Shown here piece by piece: positions 38,731 to 48,697 of a stretch of DNA of 64,000 nucleotides. The DNA is from Chlamydia avium 10DC88 (GTDB lineage: Bacteria > Chlamydiota > Chlamydiia > Chlamydiales > Chlamydiaceae), in assembly GCF_000583875.1 (NCBI RefSeq), contig NZ_CP006571.1, positions 62,001-126,000 on the forward strand, read 5' to 3'. A program made the position numbers and the translations under genes. Positions within the stretch are counted from its first letter, which is position 1. The number at the start of each line of letters is the position of its first letter. Under the pieces are notes generated by a model, which worked only from the letters and a program-made list of their open reading frames with translations, was not told where the DNA came from and did no database searches.

Positions 38731-40063
38731 TGAGAATAAAGGTCGCGAAAGTTCTTTAGGATGGCGTTTTTCTCTTCCTTGTGAGGAACAGGATCCAAGT
38801 TTAGCTTTAGCTATAGTATGTTATGCAAGTAAGGCAGAACAGAAAAATGTCGAAGAACATAAAGAAGAGTTGATTTCTCTTGCAAGTTCTTGTGGTATTT
38901 CTGTTTTAGAGACTCGTTCTTGGATATTACGACTTCCCTCGCCATCTACATATTTAAATGAGGGGAAGTTGTTAGAAATTCAAGAAATTTTATCAAGATT
39001 TCCTTCGATTGGGACTTTAATCATTGATGAGGAAATTACTGCTTCACAGCAGAGAAATTTAGAGAAGCGTTTAGGTGTTGTTGTTTTAGACCGTACGGAA
39101 ATTATTTTGGAGATTTTTGCTTCTCGAGCTTTGACTGCGGAGGCAGGTCTTCAAGTAGAGTTAGCACGTGCTCGTTATCTTCTTCCTCGTTTAAAGAGAA
39201 TGTGGGGGCATTTGTCACGCCAAAAATCTGGAGGGAGTAGTGGAGGCGGTTTTGTCAAGGGAGAGGGAGAAAAACAAATCGAACTTGATAGAAGGATGAT
39301 TCGAGATAAGATTCATAAGTTAACAGCAAGCTTGAAAGATGTAGAGAGACAGCGTAAAGAACGCAGGAAATCAAAAGAGAGACAGGGAATAACTTCATTT
39401 GCTTTAATTGGATACACGAACTCAGGGAAAAGCACATTATTAAATCTTTTGACTTCAGCAGATACTTATGCTGAAGATAAACTTTTTGCTACTCTAGATC
39501 CGAAAACGCGACGTTGTGTGCTTCCTTGTGGCCGGTGTGTTTTGATTACTGATACTGTTGGATTGATTCGTAAATTACCTCATACCCTGGTTGCAGCGTT
39601 TAAAAGTACTTTAGAAGCTGCTTTGCATGAAGACGTTTTACTTCATGTTGTGGATGCTTCTCATCCTCTAGCTTTTGAACACATAGAAACAACAAAATCT
39701 TTAATTCAGGAATTGGGGATTGAAAATCCTAAAATTATTACTGTATTGAATAAAGCGGACGCTCTTCCTGGAGGGAGAGTATCTACGAAATTGCGTTTAT
39801 TTTCTCCACGTTCTGTGGTGATTTCAGCAAAAACTGGAGAGGGGATTCCTGCGTTTTTAGAAGTGATGTCAGAGGTTATTATGCAGAATTACCCCGAAGT
39901 ACGTTTAGAATTCTCTTATAAAGATTATGGGAAGTTCACGGAACTATATGATTTAGGTTTAGTTCTTTCACATTTTTGTAAAGACGATGTTTTATTTGTA
40001 AATGCCCATTTACCTCAAGAACTAGAGAAAAAATATCGTCCATTTATTGTGTCCCATTCCTAA
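38711..40063 (+). CDS. hflX: GTPase HflX
   Basis: HflX is a ribosome-associated GTPase that splits or rescues stalled 70S ribosomes. The start at 38711 (MKKTDSDENK) gives 450 residues. The N-terminal domain includes KLLEIQEILSRFPS and LVLDRTEIILEIFA-type features. The linker contains GGSSGGGFVKGEGEKQIELD. The GTPase domain has GYTNSGKSTLLNLL (G1), DTVGLIRKLPH (G3) and LNKADAL (G4). It overlaps the upstream MBL gene, so the two are coupled. The frame could extend to 38642, but that region is inside the upstream gene. Confidence 0.93.
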   Translation: MKKTDSDENKGRESSLGWRFSLPCEEQDPSLALAIVCYASKAEQKNVEEHKEELISLASSCGISVLETRSWILRLPSPSTYLNEGKLLEIQEILSRFPSIGTLIIDEEITASQQRNLEKRLGVVVLDRTEIILEIFASRALTAEAGLQVELARARYLLPRLKRMWGHLSRQKSGGSSGGGFVKGEGEKQIELDRRMIRDKIHKLTASLKDVERQRKERRKSKERQGITSFALIGYTNSGKSTLLNLLTSADTYAEDKLFATLDPKTRRCVLPCGRCVLITDTVGLIRKLPHTLVAAFKSTLEAALHEDVLLHVVDASHPLAFEHIETTKSLIQELGIENPKIITVLNKADALPGGRVSTKLRLFSPRSVVISAKTGEGIPAFLEVMSEVIMQNYPEVRLEFSYKDYGKFTELYDLGLVLSHFCKDDVLFVNAHLPQELEKKYRPFIVSHS

Positions 40064-40206
40064 TGTTTTCTAAGGATATGTGGGTAGAATACGTATAGAA
40101 TTTTTCCTAATATTTAAGAAAAGAATCTTTAATTAGTGAGTAAAATAGCAATATTTTAGAATACTTCCATTGAATGAGTTTAATTTATAGCTAATTATTC
40201 AAACTT

Positions 40207-41472
40207 ATGACAGTTGCGGAAGTTAAAGGTACCTTTAAGCTTGTATGTTTGGGTTGTCGTGTCAACCAGTATGAAATTCAGAGTTATCGCGATCAGTTGA
40301 CTTTTTTAGGTTATCGAGAAGCCACTGATGTAGATCCCTGTGACTTATGTATTATCAATACTTGTGCCGTTACTCGATCAGCTGAAAGTTCAGGACGTCA
40401 CGCTGTTCGCCAGGTGTGTAGGCAAAATCCTGAAGCTTTTTTGGTTGTCACGGGATGTTTGAGCGAGGCGGATAAGAATTTTTTTTCTTCTTTGGGTCGT
40501 CAGTGTTTATTGGTTTCCAATAAGGATAAACACCAACTTATGGAGAAAATTTTCCCTCATCTTAAAGAACTTCCTGAATTTCGCATTCGGAGTTTTGAGG
40601 GGAAATCACGGGCATTCATTAAGGTCCAGGATGGATGCAATTCTTTTTGTTCTTATTGTATTATCCCTTATTTGCGTGGCAGGTCGCGTTCACGACCTGC
40701 AGAAAATATTCTTAAAGAAGTTTCTGATTTGATTTCTCAAGGCTTTCGAGAGGTGGTGCTTGCCGGGATTAATGTTGGTGATTACAATGACGGCAGCCAT
40801 ACACTTGCGGATTTGATTCGTAAAGTGGATAATTTGGAGAACATAGAAAGAATTCGGATTTCTTCTATAGATCCTGAAGATGTTGATCAAAGTCTTCAGG
40901 AAGCGATTATTTTTGGTAAGCATACCTGTCATTCTTCTCATCTTGTTTTGCAATCAGGATCAAACGCAATTTTAAGGCTAATGAATAGAAAATATTCACG
41001 GAAAGATTTCTTGCATTGTGTCGAGTCTTTACGTTCTCTAGATCCTCAGTATACGTTTACTACTGATGTGATTGTCGGTTTCCCCGGAGAAACTGAACAA
41101 GATTTTGAAGAAACATTGAGGATTATTCAGGATGTAGGATTTATTAAGGTGCATATTTTTCCCTTTAGTCCCCGCGAGCGTACGAAAGCTTATACCCTAC
41201 CCTCTCAAGTTCCCCCCTCAGTCATCTATGAAAGGAAAAAATATCTAGCTTCTGTTGCTGAGGAGGTGGCTTATCTGGAGATGAAGAAACGTATAGGTGG
41301 GACTTATAGTGTTCTCGTGGAAAAAATTGATGACCAAGGTATAGCGCATGGCCATACCTCATATTTTGATATGGTATGTTTCCCTTCGGATAGCAAAGTG
41401 TTTGTGAATACAATGGTTGACGTGCGTATTGATTCTGTAGAAGAAGGTATTCTTAGAGGAAATCGCATATGA
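40207..41472 (+). CDS. mtaB: tRNA N6-threonylcarbamoyladenosine methylthiotransferase-like protein
   Basis: The 421-residue product is a methylthiotransferase of the MiaB/RimO/MtaB group. The N-terminal UPF0004 domain opens with LVCLGCRVNQYEIQSYRDQL and INTCAVT, where the cysteines bind one Fe-S cluster. The radical SAM motif CNSFCSYC follows. LGCRVNQYE fits MtaB (ms2t6A formation at tRNA position 37) better than MiaB. A TRAM-like C-terminus is short. Its stop overlaps the next gene by 4 bp (ATGA). A 143-bp AT-rich gap upstream holds the probable promoter, but I cannot call boxes with confidence. Confidence 0.88.
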   Translation: MTVAEVKGTFKLVCLGCRVNQYEIQSYRDQLTFLGYREATDVDPCDLCIINTCAVTRSAESSGRHAVRQVCRQNPEAFLVVTGCLSEADKNFFSSLGRQCLLVSNKDKHQLMEKIFPHLKELPEFRIRSFEGKSRAFIKVQDGCNSFCSYCIIPYLRGRSRSRPAENILKEVSDLISQGFREVVLAGINVGDYNDGSHTLADLIRKVDNLENIERIRISSIDPEDVDQSLQEAIIFGKHTCHSSHLVLQSGSNAILRLMNRKYSRKDFLHCVESLRSLDPQYTFTTDVIVGFPGETEQDFEETLRIIQDVGFIKVHIFPFSPRERTKAYTLPSQVPPSVIYERKKYLASVAEEVAYLEMKKRIGGTYSVLVEKIDDQGIAHGHTSYFDMVCFPSDSKVFVNTMVDVRIDSVEEGILRGNRI

Positions 41473-42470
41473 TTAAATTGACTCAACAGTTTAAGCCTTA
41501 TACGTTGATTCCAGGGTCATGTATCCCCATCCCTGGCTCTAAATTTTATGCTCGAGTATTCCCTACGCTTTGGCAAGTATTTTCTTCTAAACATGAATTG
41601 GTCGGGGAAGGGAGGATTTCTTCATCAGGTCCTTTAAAACGTTTTTGTGTTTTTCAAGATTTACATCGGGGAGGTATTTCCGTATTCTCAGAGAAGTATA
41701 AGTATTATCTTTTGCCTTCGGGGAGAAAAGTAAGTTCTGTACGTGGTTGTCTCCCTCATGCGGATCAAGCAGAGCCTTTTCTGTCTTTGGGCGTATATAA
41801 GCATGCAGATTTGCATAAGATGCGTCTGCGGAGAGACCTAAAAGAAATTCTTCCTTTTTGGTGGCGTTTAGCAGCTTTGATACCTCCGGATTCTTCCGAG
41901 AGTTTCCAGGAGATACAAGGAGGTATTGGGAATCTTTTTCATGTTGTTCATCAAAAGATATTGCAAAGAGAGAAAACAGAAATTCATTCTTCTTTGTTAT
42001 CGCTATATCTCGCAGGATTTTCCGAAAATTTTTTACCCAGAATCTATGATACAGAATATCAGGGAATTCTTAATGATTGTTTTGATGTAGATACACAATC
42101 TCATGTGCCTTTTTCTTTACTTCATGCGAGTTTTTGTTTGCTTCGTGATATTTTTATTTCCCACGATGGGGAAGTGCTTGATATCCTCCCTTCTTTACCT
42201 CCTGAGTTCCCCTGTGGAAAATTAATCCATCTTTCTCTGGAAGGTATCGGAAAAATTTCTCTAGAGTGGAGAAAGAAAACTATCCGTAAGGTTTGTTTGC
42301 ATGCTCAGGAGAATAAGGATCTCTTTTTGAGGGTTTCTTCACCTTTAGTTAGTTGTCGTTTACGGCAGTGGAAACAGAAAAAGATAATTTTTTCTTCAAG
42401 GGTTTCCTTGGGAGAAATTATGGAGATAAAAGCAGGAACGACGTATGTGTGGGATTGTTTCCTTAAGTAG
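41469..42470 (+). CDS. Conserved hypothetical protein beside glgB
   Basis: A 333-residue protein that overlaps mtaB and precedes glgB by 12 bp, so it is probably part of the same transcript. No complete catalytic domain is recognised. The C-terminal hundred residues (GEVLDILPSLPPEFPCGKLI, then LEGIGKISLEWRKKTI and KAGTTYVW) resemble the beta-sandwich tails of GH95/GH65-type glycoside hydrolases. These proteins usually have an (alpha/alpha)6 barrel before that tail; here the N-terminal part is too short. A carbohydrate-related role in glycogen metabolism is possible, but this is inference. Confidence 0.7.
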   Translation: MIKLTQQFKPYTLIPGSCIPIPGSKFYARVFPTLWQVFSSKHELVGEGRISSSGPLKRFCVFQDLHRGGISVFSEKYKYYLLPSGRKVSSVRGCLPHADQAEPFLSLGVYKHADLHKMRLRRDLKEILPFWWRLAALIPPDSSESFQEIQGGIGNLFHVVHQKILQREKTEIHSSLLSLYLAGFSENFLPRIYDTEYQGILNDCFDVDTQSHVPFSLLHASFCLLRDIFISHDGEVLDILPSLPPEFPCGKLIHLSLEGIGKISLEWRKKTIRKVCLHAQENKDLFLRVSSPLVSCRLRQWKQKKIIFSSRVSLGEIMEIKAGTTYVWDCFLK

Positions 42471-42482
42471 ATAAGTTGACTA

Positions 42483-44657
42483 ATGGTCGAGAGACTTTTA
42501 AGTTCAGAAGATATTTCCTTGCTTGTTTCAGGAAGGCAGGTCTGTCCTCATAAATTTTTGGGTATTCTTTCTATAGAAGAAACCCAGGATAGGATTGTTC
42601 TTTTTCGTCCCGGGGCATCTTCTGTTGCTATAGAGTTTCAAGGAAGTATAGAATATGCACATGCCCACAATTCAGGGATGTTTTCTTTTCCTGTTCCCAA
42701 AGGAACTCTTCCTCAGGACTATCGTATTTATCATCAAAATGGATTACTGGCTCATGATCCCTATGCGTTCCCATTGCTGTGGGGAGATTGGGATATATTT
42801 TTATTTCGTCAGGGGAATCATCGTCGTATTTATGATCGTATGGGAGCTATTCCTTGTGAGGTTTATGGTATCCATGGTGTTTTATTTGTTGTTTGGGCGC
42901 CTCATGCTCAACGCGTCTCTGTAGTTGGAGATTTTAATTTTTGGAATGGTTTAGTGAATCCTTTGAGTAAGTTAGGGGATTCAGGAATTTGGGAGCTCTT
43001 TGTTCCTGGTCTCCCCGAGGGAACCATATATAAATGGGAAATAGTCACCCATTCGGGAGATATAATAGTAAAAACTGATCCTTATGGAAAAAGTTTTGGT
43101 GTTCCTCCTCAGAGTGTTTCTCGGGTTGTAAATAGCGATAGCTATGTGTGGCAGGATTCCTTATGGATGGAGAATCGGAAGAGTTTGACTCGAGAACGTC
43201 CTTTAATGATTTATGAAGTGCATTTAGGTTCTTGGCAGTGGGAAGAGGGGAAGCCTTTAGGGTATCGTCAAATTGCTGAAAGATTAGCTCGCTATTGTCA
43301 AGACATGCATTATACTCATGTGGAGTTATTACCTATAACAGAACATCCATTGAACGAGTCTTGGGGGTATCAGGTTACGGGATATTATGCCCCTACTTTA
43401 CGTTATGGTTCCCCAGAAGATTTCCAATTTTTTGTAGATTATTTACATTGTCAGGGGATTGGCGTGATTCTTGACTGGGTCCCTGGGCATTTCCCTACAG
43501 ATACTTTTGCTTTATCTTCTTTCGACGGATCTCCTGTATATGAATCTGTTGATTATCAGGATCCTCTTCATCCCCATTGGGGGACATATACGTTTAATTA
43601 TCGTAGTCCCGAGGTTGTGAATTTCTTACTAGGTAGTGCCCTATTCTGGTTAGATAAGATGCATATCGACGGCTTGCGTGTTGATGCCGTTAGTTCTATG
43701 CTTTATTTGGATTATGGGCGTAAGCAAGGGGAGTGGATCTCTAATATTTATGGAGGTAGAGAAAATCTCGAGGCTATTGAATTTTTGAAACGTTTAAATT
43801 CTGTGGTTCATGAGGAATTCCCTGGGGTCTTAATGTTCGCTGAAGAATCTACGGATTTTCCTAAAGTTACAGAACCTGTGAGTTGTGGAGGATTAGGTTT
43901 TGATTATAAATGGAACCTAGGATGGATGCACGATACGTTTCGCTATTTCAAAGTTGATCCTATTTTTCGTTCTTATCATCATGATGATCTTACTTTCGCT
44001 CTTTGGTATGCTTTTAATGAAAAGTACCTTCTTCCTCTTTCTCATGATGAAGTTGTACATGGTAAAGGTAGTTTATTATCAAAAATGCCTGGAAATTCTT
44101 GGGAGAAGTTTGCTCATATGCGTTTGCTATTGAGTTATCATATCTGCCAGCCAGGTAAGAAACTCATTTTTATGGGTGGGGAGTTTGCTCAGGAACACGA
44201 GTGGTCTCCCGAGCGTCCCTTAGATTGGAGTGTACTTCAGCATTCAGAAAATATTGCTTTACATCGGTGTGTTGCCGATATGAATTCTCTATATTGTCGT
44301 CTTCCTTATTTTTGGTTAGGAGATGGGACTCCCGAGTCTTTCCTCTGGGTAGATTTTCAAGATACTGAGAATCACGTGATTGCTTATTACCGTTTTGCTG
44401 GTGATGATCGTAGTCAGGCCGCACTTTGTATTCACCATTTCAGTCCTATCTATTTCCCTTCCTATGTTTTTCATTGTCATAATATAGACACTTGTCAGCT
44501 CATTTTTAATAGTGATTCTATAGAATATGGAGGGTCAGGGAAAGGTCATCGCCCTCCTATTTTTTGTCGAGATGCTCAAGGGGTTTCTTGGGGAATTGAT
44601 GTAGATCTTCCTCCTTTAGCTACTTTGATATTTCAAGTTACTTTTTATTCATCTTAA
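42483..44657 (+). CDS. glgB: 1,4-alpha-glucan branching enzyme
   Basis: GlgB adds alpha-1,6 branches to glycogen. The 724-residue product has an N-terminal CBM48-type domain (GVLFVVWAPHAQRVSVVGDF). The GH13 catalytic domain contains DGLRVDAVSSMLY (nucleophile Asp), MFAEESTDFP (acid/base Glu) and LPLSHDEVVHGKGSL (third Asp). Length and order match GlgB of other chlamydiae, which accumulate glycogen to differing degrees. It follows the conserved hypothetical gene by 12 bp. The following AT-rich 100 bp probably start a new transcription unit. Confidence 0.97.
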   Translation: MVERLLSSEDISLLVSGRQVCPHKFLGILSIEETQDRIVLFRPGASSVAIEFQGSIEYAHAHNSGMFSFPVPKGTLPQDYRIYHQNGLLAHDPYAFPLLWGDWDIFLFRQGNHRRIYDRMGAIPCEVYGIHGVLFVVWAPHAQRVSVVGDFNFWNGLVNPLSKLGDSGIWELFVPGLPEGTIYKWEIVTHSGDIIVKTDPYGKSFGVPPQSVSRVVNSDSYVWQDSLWMENRKSLTRERPLMIYEVHLGSWQWEEGKPLGYRQIAERLARYCQDMHYTHVELLPITEHPLNESWGYQVTGYYAPTLRYGSPEDFQFFVDYLHCQGIGVILDWVPGHFPTDTFALSSFDGSPVYESVDYQDPLHPHWGTYTFNYRSPEVVNFLLGSALFWLDKMHIDGLRVDAVSSMLYLDYGRKQGEWISNIYGGRENLEAIEFLKRLNSVVHEEFPGVLMFAEESTDFPKVTEPVSCGGLGFDYKWNLGWMHDTFRYFKVDPIFRSYHHDDLTFALWYAFNEKYLLPLSHDEVVHGKGSLLSKMPGNSWEKFAHMRLLLSYHICQPGKKLIFMGGEFAQEHEWSPERPLDWSVLQHSENIALHRCVADMNSLYCRLPYFWLGDGTPESFLWVDFQDTENHVIAYYRFAGDDRSQAALCIHHFSPIYFPSYVFHCHNIDTCQLIFNSDSIEYGGSGKGHRPPIFCRDAQGVSWGIDVDLPPLATLIFQVTFYSS

Positions 44658-44756
44658 TTAATTATCCAAAATATAATTTATTTGTTTTTGTTGTTTGTTT
44701 TCATAACTTAATTTGTGATTATAATTAATTAAATCAAATAGATTGTATTTTTATTT

Positions 44757-46517
44757 ATGTCTGTTTCTAGAATTCCCAAAGATGATCCTAATAACTTAGG
44801 TATGGTGAGACAGTTAGGTACCTATCCTATAGCTAATCGAGGGTCGTCAAATAGTTCTGTCCCTTCTCCGATATCTTTATATCCTAAGGATATCTCTATA
44901 GAAAATAAACAGTTTTCACATTCTGTAGGTTTGTTCGCTGGGTTAGCAATTTTTACCTTGGCTATGGTTATTGTTGTTGTAGCATTAACTTGCTTAGCTC
45001 CTGGGATTCCTCAGTCTATTATTTTAGCTATAGCTCTGTCTGGTGTTTCTCTAGGCGGAATTTCTGCTATGAAAAATATAGTCTATAAAATCAGAGATGT
45101 TTTTTCTCCCCATATGTCTGAGAAACAGCGTATTAAGAGTGCCATGGGAGTGGGGATAGGATTTTCAGCTCTAGGATTTGCTATGAAAGTAGGAGGAATC
45201 TTTGTTCCTGGAGGATATGATGCTGTTGTCGGACGATTAGGAGGAAGTGCCTCTTCAGGAGGAACGAGTTCTTTATTTACGAGCCTCTCTCACTACATCT
45301 ATGTCAAACATTTTCGTTCTCAAAAAGCAGCTTCTGGAGAGCCTCTGACGCGTATTGAAATCATGCAAGAAGCAAGAAAACTACATTACATTAGCTTGAG
45401 TTTATTGAGCTTAGGAACGGGATTTGCAATTCTGGGTATTGTTCTGGGTATCGTAGGTAGTTTGGTTGTAGGAGGAGTGCCTGCAGCAGTCCTACTGGTT
45501 CTCTCACCTCCTTTGATTTCTATTGGCATTGAATTTGTTTTAAGGACACTATTACATAGTAGTGTTGCTAAGTGGAAAAACTTTTTAGAATCTAGAAGAA
45601 AACAAGAATTATTTGTTGATTTTGGATTGAAAGATATACGTAATGAAGTTTTGTTAGGCGAAGATCTTGAGGAGAGTATTAGTATTAACAATCTTCATGA
45701 GGAAGGTACGCCTCAGTACGCAAATATCCAGGGAAAAGGGGGAGCTGGGATTTCTTCTGAGGAAATTAATCGTCGTTTGTCTTTAACAACACGTCAGAAG
45801 ATATTATTTTCTCTTTCTGTGCTACTTTTAATCGCAGGAATTGCTGCAATTTTTGCTTCGGGATTTGCAGGGATGACTGCTATTCAGGTTCTTCTTGTAT
45901 CTACTATAGGATCTACAGTTGCTTTTTCAGTACTCCCTATGGTTTCCTCAGGTTTCGCTCACAGTGTATTCCAAATGAAAGCGCGATTTAAAATTGCTCA
46001 AGCTCGTCGAAAAGAAAAACTTGAGAAACAACGGTTTCTTCGGCAACTTCCCAAAGATGTGGAAAAACTTTGTACAGAAGAAGAGATTAATCATCTTTGG
46101 GCAACTTTTGGATCTGATGTCATTGTAAATACCGAGGTTTCTATAAAGCGAGAACTGGATGCTTTTGATAAAGGGATTAGCACGCAAGGGAGTATATTCG
46201 CGGGGATTTTCCTTGTCTGTGGGATAGGTATCATGCTATTTGCTTTGATTCCTGCTCTCAGCCCTATTGTTGCAGGAATTTTAAAAATTGGTTCCACATT
46301 TTTGGTTATTAGCGGTGGGCTTTATCTAAAGCAGCTCTCGTCATGGATGTTCCTACAGCTAGTGAAATTACGCTACCGTTTGAATTTGCGTAGGGAGCAA
46401 TTACACCACTTCACTTCGAAAAATGATATTTCTGACGAGAGCTTTATTCCTATCGATCCCGTGTTCGATGATCTAAATCCCGGGGATTTCGATGCTAGTG
46501 ACAACAGTTCTGAATAA
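44757..46517 (+). CDS. Polytopic membrane protein, candidate inclusion membrane protein
   Basis: A 586-residue protein that I do not recognise. It has paired hydrophobic helices at about residues 56-104, 211-262, 350-396 and 479-523, plus a single one near 128-150. The loops between them are hydrophilic and rich in Lys/Arg/Glu, and the N-terminus is polar and proline-containing without a Sec signal. Repeated bilobed domains are the hallmark of chlamydial inclusion membrane proteins, although most have one. It lies between glgB and the TepP-like gene, in an accessory region. Very AT-rich upstream DNA suggests its own promoter. No enzyme motif is seen. Confidence 0.65.
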   Translation: MSVSRIPKDDPNNLGMVRQLGTYPIANRGSSNSSVPSPISLYPKDISIENKQFSHSVGLFAGLAIFTLAMVIVVVALTCLAPGIPQSIILAIALSGVSLGGISAMKNIVYKIRDVFSPHMSEKQRIKSAMGVGIGFSALGFAMKVGGIFVPGGYDAVVGRLGGSASSGGTSSLFTSLSHYIYVKHFRSQKAASGEPLTRIEIMQEARKLHYISLSLLSLGTGFAILGIVLGIVGSLVVGGVPAAVLLVLSPPLISIGIEFVLRTLLHSSVAKWKNFLESRRKQELFVDFGLKDIRNEVLLGEDLEESISINNLHEEGTPQYANIQGKGGAGISSEEINRRLSLTTRQKILFSLSVLLLIAGIAAIFASGFAGMTAIQVLLVSTIGSTVAFSVLPMVSSGFAHSVFQMKARFKIAQARRKEKLEKQRFLRQLPKDVEKLCTEEEINHLWATFGSDVIVNTEVSIKRELDAFDKGISTQGSIFAGIFLVCGIGIMLFALIPALSPIVAGILKIGSTFLVISGGLYLKQLSSWMFLQLVKLRYRLNLRREQLHHFTSKNDISDESFIPIDPVFDDLNPGDFDASDNSSE

Positions 46518-46662
46518 AATCTCATTTTTAGTTCTTTAGTTTTTCTTTATTTATTTTTAACAAAATTATTTTTGTGTTTTTATTTATTTTATTAATTTTT
46601 TTGTATGTTGATAAAATATGTTTATAAATAAAAATATTTTTTTAATATAAAAGGGGACGCAT

Positions 46663-48684
46663 ATGTCCGGGGTTAGTGGAATCAGTGGTGGGTCAGGAAC
46701 AGGAAGAATTCCCCCTGAGAGAAATGGTGATGATGATAAGTCAGTTAATAAGGGAAGTATCGGTGGACATGAGGTGTCTTCACGAAGTTTCTCTGAATCA
46801 TCTGAGAACAGCAGTTCCAATGTTCAGCAAAGAGCTCAAGAATTACTAAGTCAACGATTTGATGTGCGTTCTCCTGAGGAGCATGCAGACTATTTAGCTT
46901 CTCAAAATAGAGGAACAAATCCTGGATTTTTAAGTCGTATTTGGAAAGCAGTTAGAGATTTCTTCCGTCGACCACAACAACAACCCATGGAAATTTCTTC
47001 ACCAAGACTTGTTGGTTATCGTAGTCGTGGATTAGAAATTCCAGCAAGACAGGAGTTTTTCTCGCGTTTAGTACGAGTTAGCTCTGATAACAGGCTTCCT
47101 TCCGATGAGGATATAAGTTCTGGAGATGAAGGTACTTCAAGGGAAGTATCTTCTACTGATATGGGCGAAAGTACAGCTACTACATCAGCAGCATCTTCAA
47201 AAATCTCTGGATCTAAATATCGTGAGAGGTTGTCTAATCTTGGAAGTAGGTTCTCCAGTTTCTTCAATACGGCATGGTCTAGAAGCGAGGAGCATACAGG
47301 ACCTTTGGATCCCCAACATCTTATATCTCCTGAAGAGCTACGTGCAATGGCAGATAGTTATGAAAGATTATCTGGATATGCTACCGATGATTCTGAAAGA
47401 CAACAGATGGCAGAGTTGGCCCGGGATTGCCGTGAAAGAGCAGAGTCACTAGATTCTTCCTCCGGAGGAGAGGAATTTGTACGCGTTGTAGGGAACTCTT
47501 CATTTTATGTAGAAGACGTAGAACGTGTGGTTCGCGGTGCTTCTGATAATGATCTTACACGGATTATGAAAGAGGCAGAAGAGGCAGAGCATATTCTAGG
47601 TGAGATTGATGAAGATGTTCGAGTTGTTCTGGAATCTGCAGATAGAGTAGTTTTACAATTAGAATCAGATCATTCATTAAGAAATCGCATTCGTGATGCA
47701 TTGAGGAGATTAGGAGAAAGCATTGTCTCCATGTTAAATGTGATAAGAACAGTAATTGTTGGTTTATTCCGTTCCATGAAAAGAGGAATTGTCGCCCTGG
47801 GAGAAGCAATTACGCGATGCTGCCGCTATAATGAGGAAAGTAGAATATATGAAGAAGTAGCAGCTACGCAGAGTTCCGAAGGGGAATCACGATTAAGAAA
47901 CATGGCAAACACTGTTAAAGAGCGTTTGCGTACTATCCTACGACAAAATAGCGATTCTATTTCGCTTTCTAGCAGGATAGTTGGCCTTTGGAGACGAGGT
48001 AGGCCAGATTCTGTTGTTTTAGGTGATGATAGTGTGATCGGTGGACAAGGATCTGACGGTTTATATGAAATTATGGACCTCTTCACACCCAATAGAAGAG
48101 GCGGAGTCCTAGGGAATTATGATGAAGAACCTCATTATCGGATACCTGATAGAATTCCTGTACCTCAAAGAGAACCAAATCCTTATGTAGGTGAAGAGCC
48201 TGAATCCTTTCCAGGTATACCGCTGTCAGGGATATATGACCATCCTCGTAGTCGTTTTATTTACGATATACCCCGTACTAGTGACTACGACACCCCTCGT
48301 TTTACGGGTAGAGAATCGGAGTATTTAGAAATAATTGGATCTGTTGATGGTGCTAGTGAAGAAAATATCTATGAAGAGCTCGAGGTATTTGGTGGGAACT
48401 CAGATGAAGGAGTAAAAGTAGAATTAGGAGTGACTCCCGGGTATGGAGCTGCGGCAAAAGCAGCTCTTATGTCAGATGGATTAGCAAGAGCACAAAAACG
48501 AGTACAGTTTCAGTTACAAGTCATGGTAGAGGAGTTTGATCCTGACCGTCCTCCTTCTACTATTGGTAATACGAATACATATTCTGCGCCATTGCGTAAT
48601 AGTATGGGTGATGAAGAAAGCACATCTATCTTAGGAACCATAAGAAGAGCATTTGGAAATTTTCGCTCAAAAACGAATCAATAG
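46663..48684 (+). CDS. TepP-like tyrosine-motif effector
   Basis: A 673-residue hydrophilic protein, Ser/Gly-rich at the N-terminus (MSGVSGISGGSGTGRIPP), without a signal peptide. The C-terminal half has a dense set of phosphotyrosine-binding motifs. Four are YxxP (Tyr492, 525, 534, 542, the last three YDHP, YDIP and YDTP), which suit Crk SH2 domains. Tyr468 is in YEIM, a PI3-kinase p85-type YxxM. Tyr396 (YEEV), Tyr554 (YLEI) and Tyr570 (YEEL) resemble Src-family targets. TepP of C. trachomatis recruits Crk and PI3K and lies in the same Pmp/gatCA neighbourhood. Orthology is inferred from motifs and place. An AAAGGGG ribosome site precedes the ATG. Confidence 0.7.
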   Translation: MSGVSGISGGSGTGRIPPERNGDDDKSVNKGSIGGHEVSSRSFSESSENSSSNVQQRAQELLSQRFDVRSPEEHADYLASQNRGTNPGFLSRIWKAVRDFFRRPQQQPMEISSPRLVGYRSRGLEIPARQEFFSRLVRVSSDNRLPSDEDISSGDEGTSREVSSTDMGESTATTSAASSKISGSKYRERLSNLGSRFSSFFNTAWSRSEEHTGPLDPQHLISPEELRAMADSYERLSGYATDDSERQQMAELARDCRERAESLDSSSGGEEFVRVVGNSSFYVEDVERVVRGASDNDLTRIMKEAEEAEHILGEIDEDVRVVLESADRVVLQLESDHSLRNRIRDALRRLGESIVSMLNVIRTVIVGLFRSMKRGIVALGEAITRCCRYNEESRIYEEVAATQSSEGESRLRNMANTVKERLRTILRQNSDSISLSSRIVGLWRRGRPDSVVLGDDSVIGGQGSDGLYEIMDLFTPNRRGGVLGNYDEEPHYRIPDRIPVPQREPNPYVGEEPESFPGIPLSGIYDHPRSRFIYDIPRTSDYDTPRFTGRESEYLEIIGSVDGASEENIYEELEVFGGNSDEGVKVELGVTPGYGAAAKAALMSDGLARAQKRVQFQLQVMVEEFDPDRPPSTIGNTNTYSAPLRNSMGDEESTSILGTIRRAFGNFRSKTNQ

Positions 48685-48697
48685 ATAAATAGTATTT

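Noticed and set aside
47126..47452. 108-residue frame inside the TepP-like gene
   Set aside because: It is a same-strand alternative frame within a long confident gene, with no separate ribosome site.
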